This document shows positions 7,870 to 17,125 of a stretch of 64,000 nt of DNA, piece by piece (position 1 is the stretch's first letter; each line of letters begins with the position of its first letter). This DNA comes from Methylomarinum sp965277025 (GTDB lineage: Bacteria; Pseudomonadota; Gammaproteobacteria; Methylococcales; Methylomonadaceae), in the NCBI GenBank assembly GCA_965277025.1, contig OZ255706.1, positions 1,178,001 through 1,242,000 on the forward strand, given 5' to 3'. The notes beneath the pieces are model-generated. The model did no database searches and was not told the origin of the DNA. It saw nothing but the letters and a program-made list of their open reading frames with translations. The position numbers and the translations under genes are program-made.

Positions 7870-9150
7870 ATGACACATTCAACAATATTATTTGAACAGG
7901 CAAAACAGTTTATTCCCGGCGGCGTCAATTCGCCGGTGCGCGCCTTCAATGGTGTCGGTGGGACACCGGTTTATATCGATCGCGCTGCAGGCGCTTATAT
8001 TATCGACAGCGAAGGCAAACAATATATTGATTATGTCGGTTCCTGGGGGCCGATGATTTTAGGGCATGCCCATCCGGAAGTTATCGAAACGGTCAAACAG
8101 ACGGCCGAAAAAGGACTCAGCTTTGGTGCGCCGACTGAAATTGAAACCCGTATGGCGGAAAAAGTGTGTCAGCTGGTTCCGTCGCTGGATTTGGTGCGCA
8201 TGGTCAGTTCCGGTACGGAAGCAACCATGAGTGCGTTGCGCCTGGCGCGGGGTTTTACCGGCCGGGACAAGATCGTCAAGTTTGAAGGCTGTTATCATGG
8301 CCATTCTGATGCCTTGTTGGTCAAGGCCGGTTCCGGTGCGTTGACGCTGGGAGTGCCCAGTTCTCCAGGGGTGCCGGCTTCGGTCGCGGCTGATACCATT
8401 ACCCTGGTTTATAACGACAGTGAATCGGTCAAAGCGGCATTTGCCGAAATGGGCGATGAAATCGCTTGCATCATTGTCGAGCCTGTCGCCGGCAATATGA
8501 ATTGTATTCCACCGGAAGAAGGCTTTTTACAGACTTTGCGGGAGCTTTGTGATCAATATGGCAGTGTGTTGATTTTTGATGAAGTGATGACAGGTTTCCG
8601 GGTTGGACTCAATGGGGTGCAAGGATTGTTTGGAGTAACGCCCGACATGACGACGTTGGGTAAAGTGATTGGTGGCGGCATGCCGGTCGGTGTATTTGGC
8701 GGCAAACGGGAAATCATGGAATATCTGGCGCCAATCGGGCCGGTTTATCAGGCGGGAACCTTGTCTGGAAATCCTGTCGCGATGGCTGCGGGTTTAAAAA
8801 CACTGGAGTTGATTTCCAGGCCGGGTTTTTATAAAGAAATTACCGCGCAAACGACAACGCTGGTCAATGGAATTAAGGAAAAAGCCAGGCAGGCAGGGAT
8901 TGCAGTCACCACCAACCAGGTGGGAAGCATGTTTGGTTTGTTTTTTAGCGAGGAAGCTAAAATTAGCCGCTTTGCCCAAGTCATGGCCTGTGATCAGGAG
9001 CAATTTAAACGGTTTTTCCATGCCATGTTGGAGCAAGGCGTTTATTTGGCCCCTTCGGCTTTTGAGGCAGGGTTTGTTTCTGCCGCGCATGATGTTGGGG
9101 TGATCGAAAAAACCTTGCAAGCGGCTGAAAAAGCGTTCAAATCATTATAA
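7870..9150 (+). CDS. hemL: glutamate-1-semialdehyde 2,1-aminomutase
   Basis: 426 aa, standard length. This PLP enzyme makes 5-aminolevulinate in the C5 route to tetrapyrroles. Class-III aminotransferase features are clear: GGVNSPVRAF at the N-terminus, SSGTEATMSALRLARG, GCYHGHSD, IFDEVMTGFRV, and the PLP lysine in TTLGKVIGGGMPVG at residue 265. Tetrapyrrole supply links it in principle with the cobalamin cluster at 51-60 kb and ctaA, but they are not adjacent. rmuC starts directly after the stop codon. Confidence 0.98.
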   Translation: MTHSTILFEQAKQFIPGGVNSPVRAFNGVGGTPVYIDRAAGAYIIDSEGKQYIDYVGSWGPMILGHAHPEVIETVKQTAEKGLSFGAPTEIETRMAEKVCQLVPSLDLVRMVSSGTEATMSALRLARGFTGRDKIVKFEGCYHGHSDALLVKAGSGALTLGVPSSPGVPASVAADTITLVYNDSESVKAAFAEMGDEIACIIVEPVAGNMNCIPPEEGFLQTLRELCDQYGSVLIFDEVMTGFRVGLNGVQGLFGVTPDMTTLGKVIGGGMPVGVFGGKREIMEYLAPIGPVYQAGTLSGNPVAMAAGLKTLELISRPGFYKEITAQTTTLVNGIKEKARQAGIAVTTNQVGSMFGLFFSEEAKISRFAQVMACDQEQFKRFFHAMLEQGVYLAPSAFEAGFVSAAHDVGVIEKTLQAAEKAFKSL

Positions 9151-10503
9151 ATGGATGATTTGTTACAGTTTTGGCCGCTAGCTGTGGCATTTGCCGTGGG
9201 TTTTTTGCCGGGGCTGATATTTTGGTGGCGACAAAAGAGACAATCTGATCAGCAGGCCGAACAAATCCTGCTGGCGCAGCAGGAGTTACATGCTTTGCAA
9301 GTCGAGCGAGCGGTAGTGGAAGAAAAATTGACTCATTACCAGGCCAAACAAGACGAATGGAATGCGTTGCAAAGCCAGTTCAGTGTGTTACAAACGGAAA
9401 ATGCCGAATTGCAAACCCGTTTACAGGAACAGCAAAAAAATCACCAGGAAAAAATTCAGTTATTACAGGCCGCAGAGCAGCATTTGAAAATACAGTTCGA
9501 GAATCTGGCCAATCAGATTTTTGAGCAGCGCAGCAAGCAATTTACCGAGCAAAACAAAACCAGTATAGAGCAATTGTTGAATCCGCTTAAACAGCAGTTC
9601 GGCGATTTCAAAACCCGGCTGGAAACGATTTACGACAATGAAAGCAAAGACCGCATTTCGCTCCGCGAGGAAATTATCCAACTGCGCCGCGATACCGCTA
9701 AAATGAATCAGGAGGCTTTGAATCTGACCCGTGCTTTAAAAGGCGACAAAAAGATTCAAGGTAACTGGGGCGAAATGATTCTGGAAAAAGTGCTGGAGCA
9801 GTCCGGTTTGCGTAAAGGCATTGAGTATGAAACCCAGGGCGCTTTTCGGGACAATGAAAACAGGCTGTTCAAGCCGGATGTCATTATTCGCTTGCCAGAA
9901 GAAAAAGTTGTGGTCATCGACTCCAAGGTGTCGCTGGTTGCCTATGAGCGTTATTGCTCTACAGAAGATGAGCAGGAAAGAATAGATGCATTGAAAGCGC
10001 ATGTCGATGCAGTCAGAAAGCATATCAGAACATTGAGCGAAAAAGATTATTCGCAACTGAAAGGATTGCGCTCACTGGATTTTGTGCTGCTGTTCATGCC
10101 GATTGAAGCAGCCTTCATGGCGGCTTTTCAGTCCGATGAGAAACTGTTCAATGATGCCTTTGAACACAAAATCGTGGTGGTGACACCGACAACGTTACTG
10201 GCGACTCTACGCACTGTGCAAAATATCTGGCGCTATGAACAACAAAATGAAAATGCCCGCTTGATCGCAGACAAGGCGGGCGCCTTATATGATAAGCTTC
10301 GCGGTTTTGTCGAAGACATGGAAAAACTCGGCAATCAGCTGACTACCGTCAATAAAACCTATGACGATGCGATGAATAAATTGACCACAGGCCGTGGCAA
10401 TCTGATTCGACAGGCGGTCAGCTTTGAAGAACTTGGCGTCAAGGTGAAGAAAAAACTGCCGAAAAGTGTGACTGAAAAAGCCGGGATAGCGACGGATGAC
10501 TAA
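9151..10503 (+). CDS. rmuC: DNA recombination protein RmuC homologue
   Basis: 450 aa. One N-terminal membrane segment (residues about 6-25), a long Q/E-rich coiled coil (about 30-200), then the RmuC nuclease-like core with GNWGEMILEKVLEQSGL, KPDVIIRLPEEKVVVIDSKVSL and FVLLFMPIEAAF. RmuC limits inversions at short inverted repeats in E. coli. The ATG abuts the hemL stop with no gap, so the two are probably co-translated. Confidence 0.93.
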   Translation: MDDLLQFWPLAVAFAVGFLPGLIFWWRQKRQSDQQAEQILLAQQELHALQVERAVVEEKLTHYQAKQDEWNALQSQFSVLQTENAELQTRLQEQQKNHQEKIQLLQAAEQHLKIQFENLANQIFEQRSKQFTEQNKTSIEQLLNPLKQQFGDFKTRLETIYDNESKDRISLREEIIQLRRDTAKMNQEALNLTRALKGDKKIQGNWGEMILEKVLEQSGLRKGIEYETQGAFRDNENRLFKPDVIIRLPEEKVVVIDSKVSLVAYERYCSTEDEQERIDALKAHVDAVRKHIRTLSEKDYSQLKGLRSLDFVLLFMPIEAAFMAAFQSDEKLFNDAFEHKIVVVTPTTLLATLRTVQNIWRYEQQNENARLIADKAGALYDKLRGFVEDMEKLGNQLTTVNKTYDDAMNKLTTGRGNLIRQAVSFEELGVKVKKKLPKSVTEKAGIATDD

Positions 10504-10510
10504 AATATCG

Positions 10511-10541
10511 TGTAGGTCGGGTTAGCGCAGCGTAACCCGAC
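10511..10541 (+). repeat. GTAGGTCGGGTTAGCG dispersed repeat
   Basis: GTAGGTCGGGTTAGC followed by GCAGCGTAACCCGACA forms an imperfect palindrome with GTCGGGTTA / TAACCCGAC arms. It is distinct from the GTAGGGTGG family but of the same REP-like type. It occupies the rmuC-tgt gap. Confidence 0.75.
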
Positions 10542-10588
10542 ACAATGTATCCAGTCCCCTCACTCAATATTTTTAACACAATCACTCA

Positions 10589-11704
10589 ATGCAATTTAAC
10601 CTATTAAACAATGACGGCGCAGCCCGTCGTGGCCGCCTGATTTTTGCCCGCGGCGTGATCGAGACGCCGGTGTTCATGCCGGTTGGCACCTATGGCACTG
10701 TCAAGGCAATGACGCCTGATGAACTGGAGGGCATGGGCGCAGAGATTATTTTAGGCAATACCTTTCATTTGATGTTGCGTCCGGGTATGGACGTGATCAA
10801 GGCACATGGCGATCTGCATGATTTTATGCAGTGGCAAAAACCGATTCTGACCGATTCCGGCGGTTTTCAGGTTTTCAGCCTGGGTGCGTTACGAAAAATT
10901 ACCGAACAAGGCGTTACCTTCAAATCACCGGTCAATGGCTCCAGGATTTTTATGGGGCCGGAAGAATCCATGCAGGTGCAGCGTGATTTAGGTTCGGATA
11001 TTGTCATGATTTTTGATGAATGCACACCTTATCCGGCTACCGAGAAAGAGGCGGCTGAATCAATGCGATTGTCGCTGCGTTGGGCCGAGCGCAGTAAAGA
11101 CGCCCATGGCGATAATTCATCGGCGTTGTTTGGCATTGTACAGGGCGGTATGTATGCTGATTTACGTGAAGAATCCATCGCCGGTCTGACAGAAATTGGT
11201 TTTGATGGTTACGCCATTGGCGGACTTTCCGTGGGGGAACCTAAAGAAGAAATGTTGGCGACACTGGATGATTTACAGGCAAAAATGCCGGTGGATAAAC
11301 CACGCTATCTGATGGGGGTCGGGACGCCGGAAGATCTGGTTGAAGCGGTGCGCCGGGGAATTGATATGTTCGATTGCGTGATGCCAACCCGCAATGCGCG
11401 GAATGGACATATTTTTACCCGCACAGGCGTGATAAAAATCCGTAACAGTCAGTATCAGTTTGATACCCGACCTTTGGATGAAAGCTGCCGGTGTTATACC
11501 TGCAGGCACTATTCACGCAGCTATTTACGTCATTTGGACAAATGCCGGGAAATGCTGGGTTCAAGGTTGAATACTCTGCATAACCTTTATTATTATCAAG
11601 AGTTGATGGCTGGGATGCGAACGGCGATTGCCGAGCAGACATTTGATGCATTTGTTGCTGAATTTTATCAGCTACGAGGCAAATCCGTTCCAGTTGTGGC
11701 ATAA
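10589..11704 (+). CDS. tgt: queuine tRNA-ribosyltransferase
   Basis: 371 aa. It exchanges guanine-34 for preQ1 in tRNAs with GUN anticodons. Visible features: TDSGGFQVFSLG with catalytic Asp at residue 89, GFDGYAIGGLSVGEP, the nucleophile segment MFDCVMPTRNARNG, and the zinc site CRCYTCRHYSRSYLRH. It is followed by yajC-secD-secF, the standard gammaproteobacterial order (queA is not visible upstream). Confidence 0.98.
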   Translation: MQFNLLNNDGAARRGRLIFARGVIETPVFMPVGTYGTVKAMTPDELEGMGAEIILGNTFHLMLRPGMDVIKAHGDLHDFMQWQKPILTDSGGFQVFSLGALRKITEQGVTFKSPVNGSRIFMGPEESMQVQRDLGSDIVMIFDECTPYPATEKEAAESMRLSLRWAERSKDAHGDNSSALFGIVQGGMYADLREESIAGLTEIGFDGYAIGGLSVGEPKEEMLATLDDLQAKMPVDKPRYLMGVGTPEDLVEAVRRGIDMFDCVMPTRNARNGHIFTRTGVIKIRNSQYQFDTRPLDESCRCYTCRHYSRSYLRHLDKCREMLGSRLNTLHNLYYYQELMAGMRTAIAEQTFDAFVAEFYQLRGKSVPVVA

Positions 11705-11789
11705 TAATGCGGTTTCGCTGGAGAACTTCCATCGTTGGCTTTTCGGAGTTCTTTGTTGCAACCCATTTAAAAAATACACGAGGACAACC

Positions 11790-12137
11790 ATGAGTTTTTT
11801 TGTTTCTGATGCAGCGGCCGCTGCCGCGCCAGCCGCACAACAGCCAGGTTTTGAAGCCTTGCTGTTTCCGCTGGGTATTTTGATTTTTTTCTATTTTCTG
11901 TTTATCCGGCCACAGTCCAAGCGCAATAAAGAACAAAAAGCCATGTTGGAGGCCCTCAGCAAAGGGCATGAAGTGGCGACAACGGGCGGTATTGTCGGCA
12001 AAGTGGTTGATCTGGATGAGAATTTTGTCCGCCTGGAAGTCGGCGATAATACCTATTTAACTATTCAGCGTCATGCCATTGCCAATATGATGCCGAAAGG
12101 AACCTACAAAACGCTGCAAAAGAAAATAAAGTCTTAA
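11790..12137 (+). CDS. yajC: preprotein translocase accessory subunit YajC
   Basis: 115 aa from the ATG at 11790, chosen for its AGGAC ribosome-binding site 7 bp upstream. An earlier in-frame start would overlap tgt. One N-terminal transmembrane helix (FPLGILIFFYFLFIRPQSKR) is followed by the conserved cytosolic domain with EVATTGGIVGKV. YajC associates with SecDF. The stop codon lies inside the terminal repeat of a fold-back element, which separates yajC from secD. Confidence 0.95.
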   Translation: MSFFVSDAAAAAAPAAQQPGFEALLFPLGILIFFYFLFIRPQSKRNKEQKAMLEALSKGHEVATTGGIVGKVVDLDENFVRLEVGDNTYLTIQRHAIANMMPKGTYKTLQKKIKS

Positions 12138-12292
12138 GGAAGTGCTGATTTAATCAGCACTTCCTTTGGACACAGGGATGCGTCGTCAAAATCGATAGCT
12201 GCAAGCTATTGATTTTGTAAGCAAAGCGGAAATCGCATTTCCGTATTGCGGGCGCTGACAAGTCATGGATGATTTTTTCAGCGCTTCCTTAA
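12134..12292. repeat. fold-back (MITE-like) element, copy 1
   Basis: About 159 bp with terminal inverted repeats TTAAGGAAGTGCTGA at the left and the complement of TTAAGGAAGCGCTGA at the right (14 of 15 matching). The interior carries ATAGCTGCAAGCTATTGATT and TCATGGATGATTTTTTCAGC. Two related copies occur at 15206-15329 and, reversed, at 24641-24760. A GTC trinucleotide flanks both ends. No coding capacity, so it would be non-autonomous. Confidence 0.75.
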
Positions 12293-12372
12293 GTCTTGCA
12301 GGAACGGGCGGTTCAAGGATGATTCGCCTGATTGTTTAAACGAAGTCATCACACGAGTTTGATGGAATAAAA

Positions 12373-14217
12373 ATGCAAAACCATTTCCCCGTCTGGAAAA
12401 ATTTCCTGATTATCGCTGTTTTCATTGTCGGTATTTTATACGCTTTACCTAATTTATATGGTAACGATCCGGCTGTGCAATTATCTTCTACTACATCGAC
12501 CGCATTGACGGCGACAAAAGCTGACGAAATCCAGTCGATTTTGCAACAGGCTGGTTTGTCCGCCAAAAAGATTGAATTCGACAATGGTCGGGTGCTGGTG
12601 CGTTTCGATGATACCGAAAAACAATTACATGCCGCTGATTTATTGCGCGAAAAGTTAGAAGGCAATATTACCGTCGCCTTGAATTTGGCTCCGGCAACGC
12701 CTGAATGGCTGCGCGCCATTGGCGCAAAACCTATGTATCTGGGCCTGGATTTACGCGGTGGCGTACATTTTCTGCTGGAAGTCGATATGGATGCGGCAGT
12801 CAGGCAGGCTGAAGAGCGCTATTACAGCGATATTCGATCGGCACTGAGAACAGCGAAAATTCGTTATCGCTCGGTGGTTCGGGAAAATGGCGCGATTAAA
12901 ATCTTGCTGAAAAACGAGTCGGACAAAAACGCTGCTTTGGCTTTACTGGGTAAAGAACTTAGAAACCTGGTGATTACCGAAGCCGATGACGTTACCTTGT
13001 TGGCCAAAATTTCCGAACAGGAAAAGAAGGAAATCAAGAAATTTGCGCTGGATCAGAATATGACCACGCTGCGCAACCGGGTCAATGAAATTGGTGTGGC
13101 TGAGCCTGTCATTCAGCAGCAAGGTGATAATCGAATTGTTGTTGAGTTGCCGGGTGTTCAGGACACAACACGAGCCAAAGAAATTTTGGGAACGACCGCG
13201 ACCTTGGAATATCGCCTGGTCGATACCGAACATGATATTCAAAAAGCCTTGTCCGGGCATGTGCCGGTGGGCAGTAAGTTATATTACGAGAAAAACGGTC
13301 AGCCGATTTTGCTGAAACGCCGCGTTATTGTGACCGGTGATCAGATTGTCGATGCTTCATCGGGTCTGGATCAAAATGGTTCCGCCGCAGTATTTATCAC
13401 CTTGAATGGTATTGGCGCGAAAAAAATGGGTAAATTCACCCGTGATCATATTGGCAAGCCAATGGCCGTGGTGTTTATTGAATACAAAAGCAAAACTCGC
13501 ACCGTCGATGGTAAAAAAGTACGCCGTAAGGAAAAGGTGGAAAAGGTCATTAGCGTAGCGACTATTCGTGATGCTTTCAGTAAACGTTTCCAGACTACAG
13601 GGCTGGATAGTCCTCAAGAAGCGCGTAAGTTGGCCTTGTTATTGCGGGCAGGCGCCCTGGCGGCTCCCGTGGATATTATTGAGGAGCGCACCGTTGGCCC
13701 AAGCCTTGGACAAGATAATATCGACAAGGGCTTGATGTCGGTAGTCGTTGGCTTCTTGCTGGTGTTGGTGTTCATGGCTGTTTACTATAAAGTCTTCGGC
13801 TTGGTCGCCAATATGGCTTTGGCCTTCAATCTGGTATTGATTGTCGCATTATTGTCATTGCTGCAGGCGACCCTGACCTTGCCGGGTATTGCCGGGATTG
13901 TGTTGACAGTTGGTATGGCGGTTGATGCCAACGTGTTGATTTTTGAGCGTATCAAGGAAGAAATGAGGCTGGGAAACAGTCCGCAAACCAGTATTTTTGT
14001 CGGTTATGAAAAAGCCTTTGTGACGATTCTGGACGCCAATATCACGACTTTATTGGTGGCGCTTGTACTGTTTGGTTTTGGCACAGGTCCTGTCAAAGGT
14101 TTTGCCGTAACCTTGTCGCTGGGGATTTTAACCTCCATGTTTACCGCAATTTTAGGCACACGAATGCTGATAAACTGGATTTATGGTGGACGACGGATCA
14201 GCAAACTGCCTATCTAA
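12373..14217 (+). CDS. secD: protein translocase subunit SecD
   Basis: 614 aa. Inner-membrane RND-type subunit that uses the proton gradient to help complete protein export with SecF and YajC. One N-terminal TM helix is followed by a large periplasmic domain containing YLGLDLRGGVHFLLEVD, then RVNEIGVAEP, and a C-terminal five-helix block with VGMAVDANVLIFERIKEE. Length is normal. secF begins 15 bp later. Confidence 0.97.
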   Translation: MQNHFPVWKNFLIIAVFIVGILYALPNLYGNDPAVQLSSTTSTALTATKADEIQSILQQAGLSAKKIEFDNGRVLVRFDDTEKQLHAADLLREKLEGNITVALNLAPATPEWLRAIGAKPMYLGLDLRGGVHFLLEVDMDAAVRQAEERYYSDIRSALRTAKIRYRSVVRENGAIKILLKNESDKNAALALLGKELRNLVITEADDVTLLAKISEQEKKEIKKFALDQNMTTLRNRVNEIGVAEPVIQQQGDNRIVVELPGVQDTTRAKEILGTTATLEYRLVDTEHDIQKALSGHVPVGSKLYYEKNGQPILLKRRVIVTGDQIVDASSGLDQNGSAAVFITLNGIGAKKMGKFTRDHIGKPMAVVFIEYKSKTRTVDGKKVRRKEKVEKVISVATIRDAFSKRFQTTGLDSPQEARKLALLLRAGALAAPVDIIEERTVGPSLGQDNIDKGLMSVVVGFLLVLVFMAVYYKVFGLVANMALAFNLVLIVALLSLLQATLTLPGIAGIVLTVGMAVDANVLIFERIKEEMRLGNSPQTSIFVGYEKAFVTILDANITTLLVALVLFGFGTGPVKGFAVTLSLGILTSMFTAILGTRMLINWIYGGRRISKLPI

Positions 14218-14232
14218 AAAAGCGGATACAAA

Positions 14233-15168
14233 ATGAATAATATGAAAAAACAAACAATAGATTTTTTAGGTAAACGCAAACTGGCGATGACTTTGTCCGG
14301 TTTTCTGCTGCTGGTTTCGGTCATTTCATTAGCTGTGAACGGATTGAAACTGGGCATCGATTTTACCGGCGGTACTTTGGTGGAAGTCGGTTATCCGCAG
14401 CCAGTCAATTTGAAAGAAATTCGTAAGGCTTTGGCGACAGCTGGTTTTGCCGATGCTTCGGTACAGCATTTTGGTACCGCTAAAGATGTGTTGATTCGCT
14501 TGAAGCCTGAAGAAGGGGTTAGTAATGCCGAGATTAGCAACCAGGTATTAAAAGCCATTAACGAAAGTGCTTCACAAAAAGCCGAATTAAGACGGGTTGA
14601 ATTTGTTGGGCCTCAGGTCGGAGAAGAATTGGCGGAAGATGGTGGATTGGCTTTGCTGTATTCGATTTTCGGTATTCTGCTTTATGTTGCCTGGCGCTTT
14701 GAATACAAATTTGCACTGGGTTCTGTGGTAGCGCTGATTCATGATGTGATTATCACGCTGGGCTTTTTTTCGGTATTCGGGCTGGAATTTGACCTGACGG
14801 TTCTGGCGGCGATTCTGGCCGTGATTGGTTATTCATTAAACGATACCATCGTCGTTTATGACCGCATTCGGGAGAACTTCCGTAAAATGCGTAAAGGTGA
14901 TGCGGAGTTCATTATGAACGCTTCGTTGAACCAGACACTGAGCCGCACCTTGATGACATCGATCACAACAGCCTTGGTATTGGTTGCATTGGCAGGGCTG
15001 GGCGGTGAAATCATCCAGAACTTCGCTATTGCCTTGTTAGTCGGTGTCGCTATCGGTACTTACTCATCCATCTATGTGGCCAGTCCGGTTGTATTGGGCT
15101 TAGGGATCAGCAAGGAAGATTTGATGATACCGGAAAAAGAAGGCCTGGATTTGGATGGTATGCCTTGA
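14233..15168 (+). CDS. secF: protein translocase subunit SecF
   Basis: 311 aa. The N-terminal TM helix is followed by KLGIDFTGGTLVEVGY and the C-terminal SecF block with VIGYSLNDTIVVYDRIREN. The gene follows secD in one operon. A second in-frame ATG lies three codons in (position 14242), and either may be used. A fold-back repeat follows the stop. Confidence 0.96.
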   Translation: MNNMKKQTIDFLGKRKLAMTLSGFLLLVSVISLAVNGLKLGIDFTGGTLVEVGYPQPVNLKEIRKALATAGFADASVQHFGTAKDVLIRLKPEEGVSNAEISNQVLKAINESASQKAELRRVEFVGPQVGEELAEDGGLALLYSIFGILLYVAWRFEYKFALGSVVALIHDVIITLGFFSVFGLEFDLTVLAAILAVIGYSLNDTIVVYDRIRENFRKMRKGDAEFIMNASLNQTLSRTLMTSITTALVLVALAGLGGEIIQNFAIALLVGVAIGTYSSIYVASPVVLGLGISKEDLMIPEKEGLDLDGMP

Positions 15169-15205
15169 TTCATGAAAGGGGGCTTTCACCATTAGGCAAG
15201 ACTTC

Positions 15206-15329
15206 TAAGGAAGTGCTGATTAAATCAGTGCTTCCCGCGACACAGGGATGTGTCATCAAAATCGATAGCTGCAAGCTGTTGATTTTGTAAGCAAAGCGGG
15301 AGTCGCATTTCCGTTCAGCGTTTCCCTAA
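15206..15329. repeat. fold-back (MITE-like) element, copy 2 (shortened)
   Basis: Begins CTAAGGAAGTGCTGATTAAA and ends TTCAGCGTTTCCCTAA. It matches copy 1 through the ATAGCTGCAAGCTGTTGATT core but lacks about 30 bp before the right end. Copies 1 and 2 are in direct orientation and bracket secD-secF exactly. Confidence 0.72.
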
Positions 15330-15607
15330 TGGAAAACTGATGAAATGATGCTTGTGGAACAGAGTTCTTGATAGTGGGGTGAATAAAAGTGCTTGTTCCT
15401 GAAAATGATAAAGCAATCGTGTCAATCGAGAAAGTGCGTGATTATTTACTGTCGCCTTATCATCCTGTTGGAAAGTTCAAGGCAAGATTTTTTTATAATA
15501 TCGGATATACCCAGAATGACTTGGAAAAATTTAGTGAAGATATAAAAAATTTACTTCTTAATGGGGAAGTCGAAAAAAAGGAAATTACCGACTATGGAGT
15601 AAAGTAT

Positions 15608-16732
15608 TAGAAGTTACGCATTGACAGGCAATGTTAAACTATGGGTTTAAAAAATTCCAAAGTCAATGCAAGGCAAACCTTGATAAGAGAAATAACACGC
15701 CCCTCAACAGCCTGCTGTACATTACCCATGTATATTGGTTTTTTATTAAGTGAGCCGAAACAAGCTAGTTGTCGACGATTAGGAGAAGTCATGTCAATAT
15801 CACATGACAGCGTAAATCGATTTCTAAATCGGGAGCATTACACTGGGCGAGATTTATACAATGAAGCCAGCGCAAGCCTGAATTTAAAGGGCGGAACCTT
15901 GAGTGTTGACGATAGTGTTCTTGATAAACCTTATAGCCAATATATGGCATATGTCAGTTATTTTTGGTCGGGAAAACATCATGGAGCAGTCAAGGGAATC
16001 AATCTTGTCACGTTGTACTACACAGACATTCAAGGAAAACACCAACCACTGAATTTCCGGGTGGTCGATAAGGCGGAAGGAAAGACAAAAAATGACTATT
16101 TTCAAGACATGCTGACCGAAGTATTAGCTTGGGGACTGGAACCTGGTTTTGTAACAGGAGATAGCTGGTACAGTTGCGTGGATAATCTTAAATTGACAAG
16201 AAATCATCAGACAGGATTATTCTTTGCAGTGGAAGGTAATCGATTAGTCTCTGTTGAAAAAGGTTCATGGGTTCAAGTCAGGCAATTAGAAATCCCGGAA
16301 GACGGCTTAATGGTTTGGCTCAAAAATTTTGGGTATGTGAAATTATTTCGGACGACCTTGAAAGAACAAGTTCGCCATTACATAAGTTCACTACCTGATG
16401 AAGAAAAAACCGCTGTTTTTGACAAGAAAGCATTTACCGAACAACATGACAGGCATTGGCAGATTGAGCAATATCATCGGGCAATAAAGCAGGTGTGTAA
16501 TATTGAGCGGTTCCAGGTTCGCAATAAAAGAGCAATAAATAATCATATTTTTTCTGCAATTTGTGGCTTTGTTCAATTACAAAAATTGAGCTTTGCAGAC
16601 GTGATTAATAATTGCTATAGCGTACAGCGGAATTTATTCAACGATGTTATGGCTTCGTTTATCGACACCTTTATGCCAGATATGAATCATTTAAACCCAA
16701 AATTTCGATCTGTTGTCAATGCGTAACTTCTA
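15608..16732 (+). mobile_element. IS4/IS701-like insertion sequence, copy 1 (1125 bp)
   Basis: Terminal inverted repeats TAGAAGTTACGCATTGACA (left) and its complement TGTCAATGCGTAACTTCTA (right). Flanks are AGTAT on the left and GGTAT on the right, a near-perfect 5-bp target duplication. Encodes one full transposase. Three more copies lie at 28627, 46537 and 60860. Confidence 0.93.
15641..16726 (+). CDS. IS4/IS701-like DDE transposase
   Basis: 361 aa, intact. The catalytic triad is readable: first Asp in TLSVDDSVLDKPYSQ, second in FVTGDSWYSCVDNL, and Glu in HWQIEQYHRAIKQ. An N-terminal helix-turn-helix-like segment (CRRLGEVMSISHDSVNRFL) probably binds the ends. The ATG lies 33 bp inside the left end. 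The family placement (IS701-like) rests on these motifs; a formal IS name needs a database. Confidence 0.92.
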   Translation: MGLKNSKVNARQTLIREITRPSTACCTLPMYIGFLLSEPKQASCRRLGEVMSISHDSVNRFLNREHYTGRDLYNEASASLNLKGGTLSVDDSVLDKPYSQYMAYVSYFWSGKHHGAVKGINLVTLYYTDIQGKHQPLNFRVVDKAEGKTKNDYFQDMLTEVLAWGLEPGFVTGDSWYSCVDNLKLTRNHQTGLFFAVEGNRLVSVEKGSWVQVRQLEIPEDGLMVWLKNFGYVKLFRTTLKEQVRHYISSLPDEEKTAVFDKKAFTEQHDRHWQIEQYHRAIKQVCNIERFQVRNKRAINNHIFSAICGFVQLQKLSFADVINNCYSVQRNLFNDVMASFIDTFMPDMNHLNPKFRSVVNA

Positions 16733-16856
16733 GGTATGTGGTTGCAGGAATATTGAAAGCCCCATCAGGAAAGGATGTTTGGGTTGTTAGTGTCTGGATG
16801 CTGAAAACAGATGAAAAATATCCTTCGTTACTTACAGTGTATCCAGGAGGTAAGAA

Positions 16857-17086
16857 ATGAAATTGTCCGCTTTAGATACAGTGGTGTTGAAAAAGATATT
16901 CCAGAAAAAGGGCTTAAAAGCGGCGATGTTGGCGCCATCGTTGAAGTATATGAGCCAGATGGCGTTGAAGTGGAATTTGTTGCCGGCTCAGGAGCCACGC
17001 AGGTGCTTGTTACACTGAGTGAAAAAGATGTGCATCTGATGACAGACAGAGAAATACTCGCCGTGCGGGAACTCGATGCGGCTTGA
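16857..17086 (+). pseudogene. DUF4926-like gene with a one-base deletion
   Basis: From the ATG at 16857, which overlaps the stop of the DUF6883-like gene, the expected protein is MKLSALDTVVLKK, then DIPEKGLKSGDVGAIVEVYE and onward to 17086. The two halves are in different frames because the A-run at 16890-16894 has five rather than six A's. The downstream frame can be extended leftward only through an unrelated reading of the DUF6883 end. The protein would be about 76 aa. DUF4926 proteins are short, of unknown function, and often sit beside DUF6883 (recalled, not searched). Confidence 0.7.
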
Positions 17087-17125
17087 TACAAGTTTATTAA
17101 TCAATAAAAGTTGGAGATATAGATA

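Larger units (their letters stand above)
15389..16859 (+). pseudogene. DUF6883-like gene interrupted by an IS
   Basis: The 5' part (15389-15607, GTG start, 73 aa) reads ...VRDYLLSPYHPVGKFKARFF..., the opening of DUF6883-type proteins. It is cut after the codons for DYGVKY by the 1.1 kb IS, and the 3' part resumes at 16738 as VVAGILKAPSGKDVWVVSVW and ends in PGGKK at 16859. Removing the IS and one copy of the duplicated AGTAT/GGTAT restores one roughly 115-aa frame. The stop overlaps the ATG of a DUF4926-like gene, a pairing reminiscent of small two-gene modules. The family name is from memory of its pattern. Confidence 0.72.

Noticed and set aside
12138..12164. Rho-independent terminator after yajC
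   Set aside because: The AGGAAGTGCTGA / TCAGCACTTCCT palindrome has no following T-run and belongs to the fold-back repeat.
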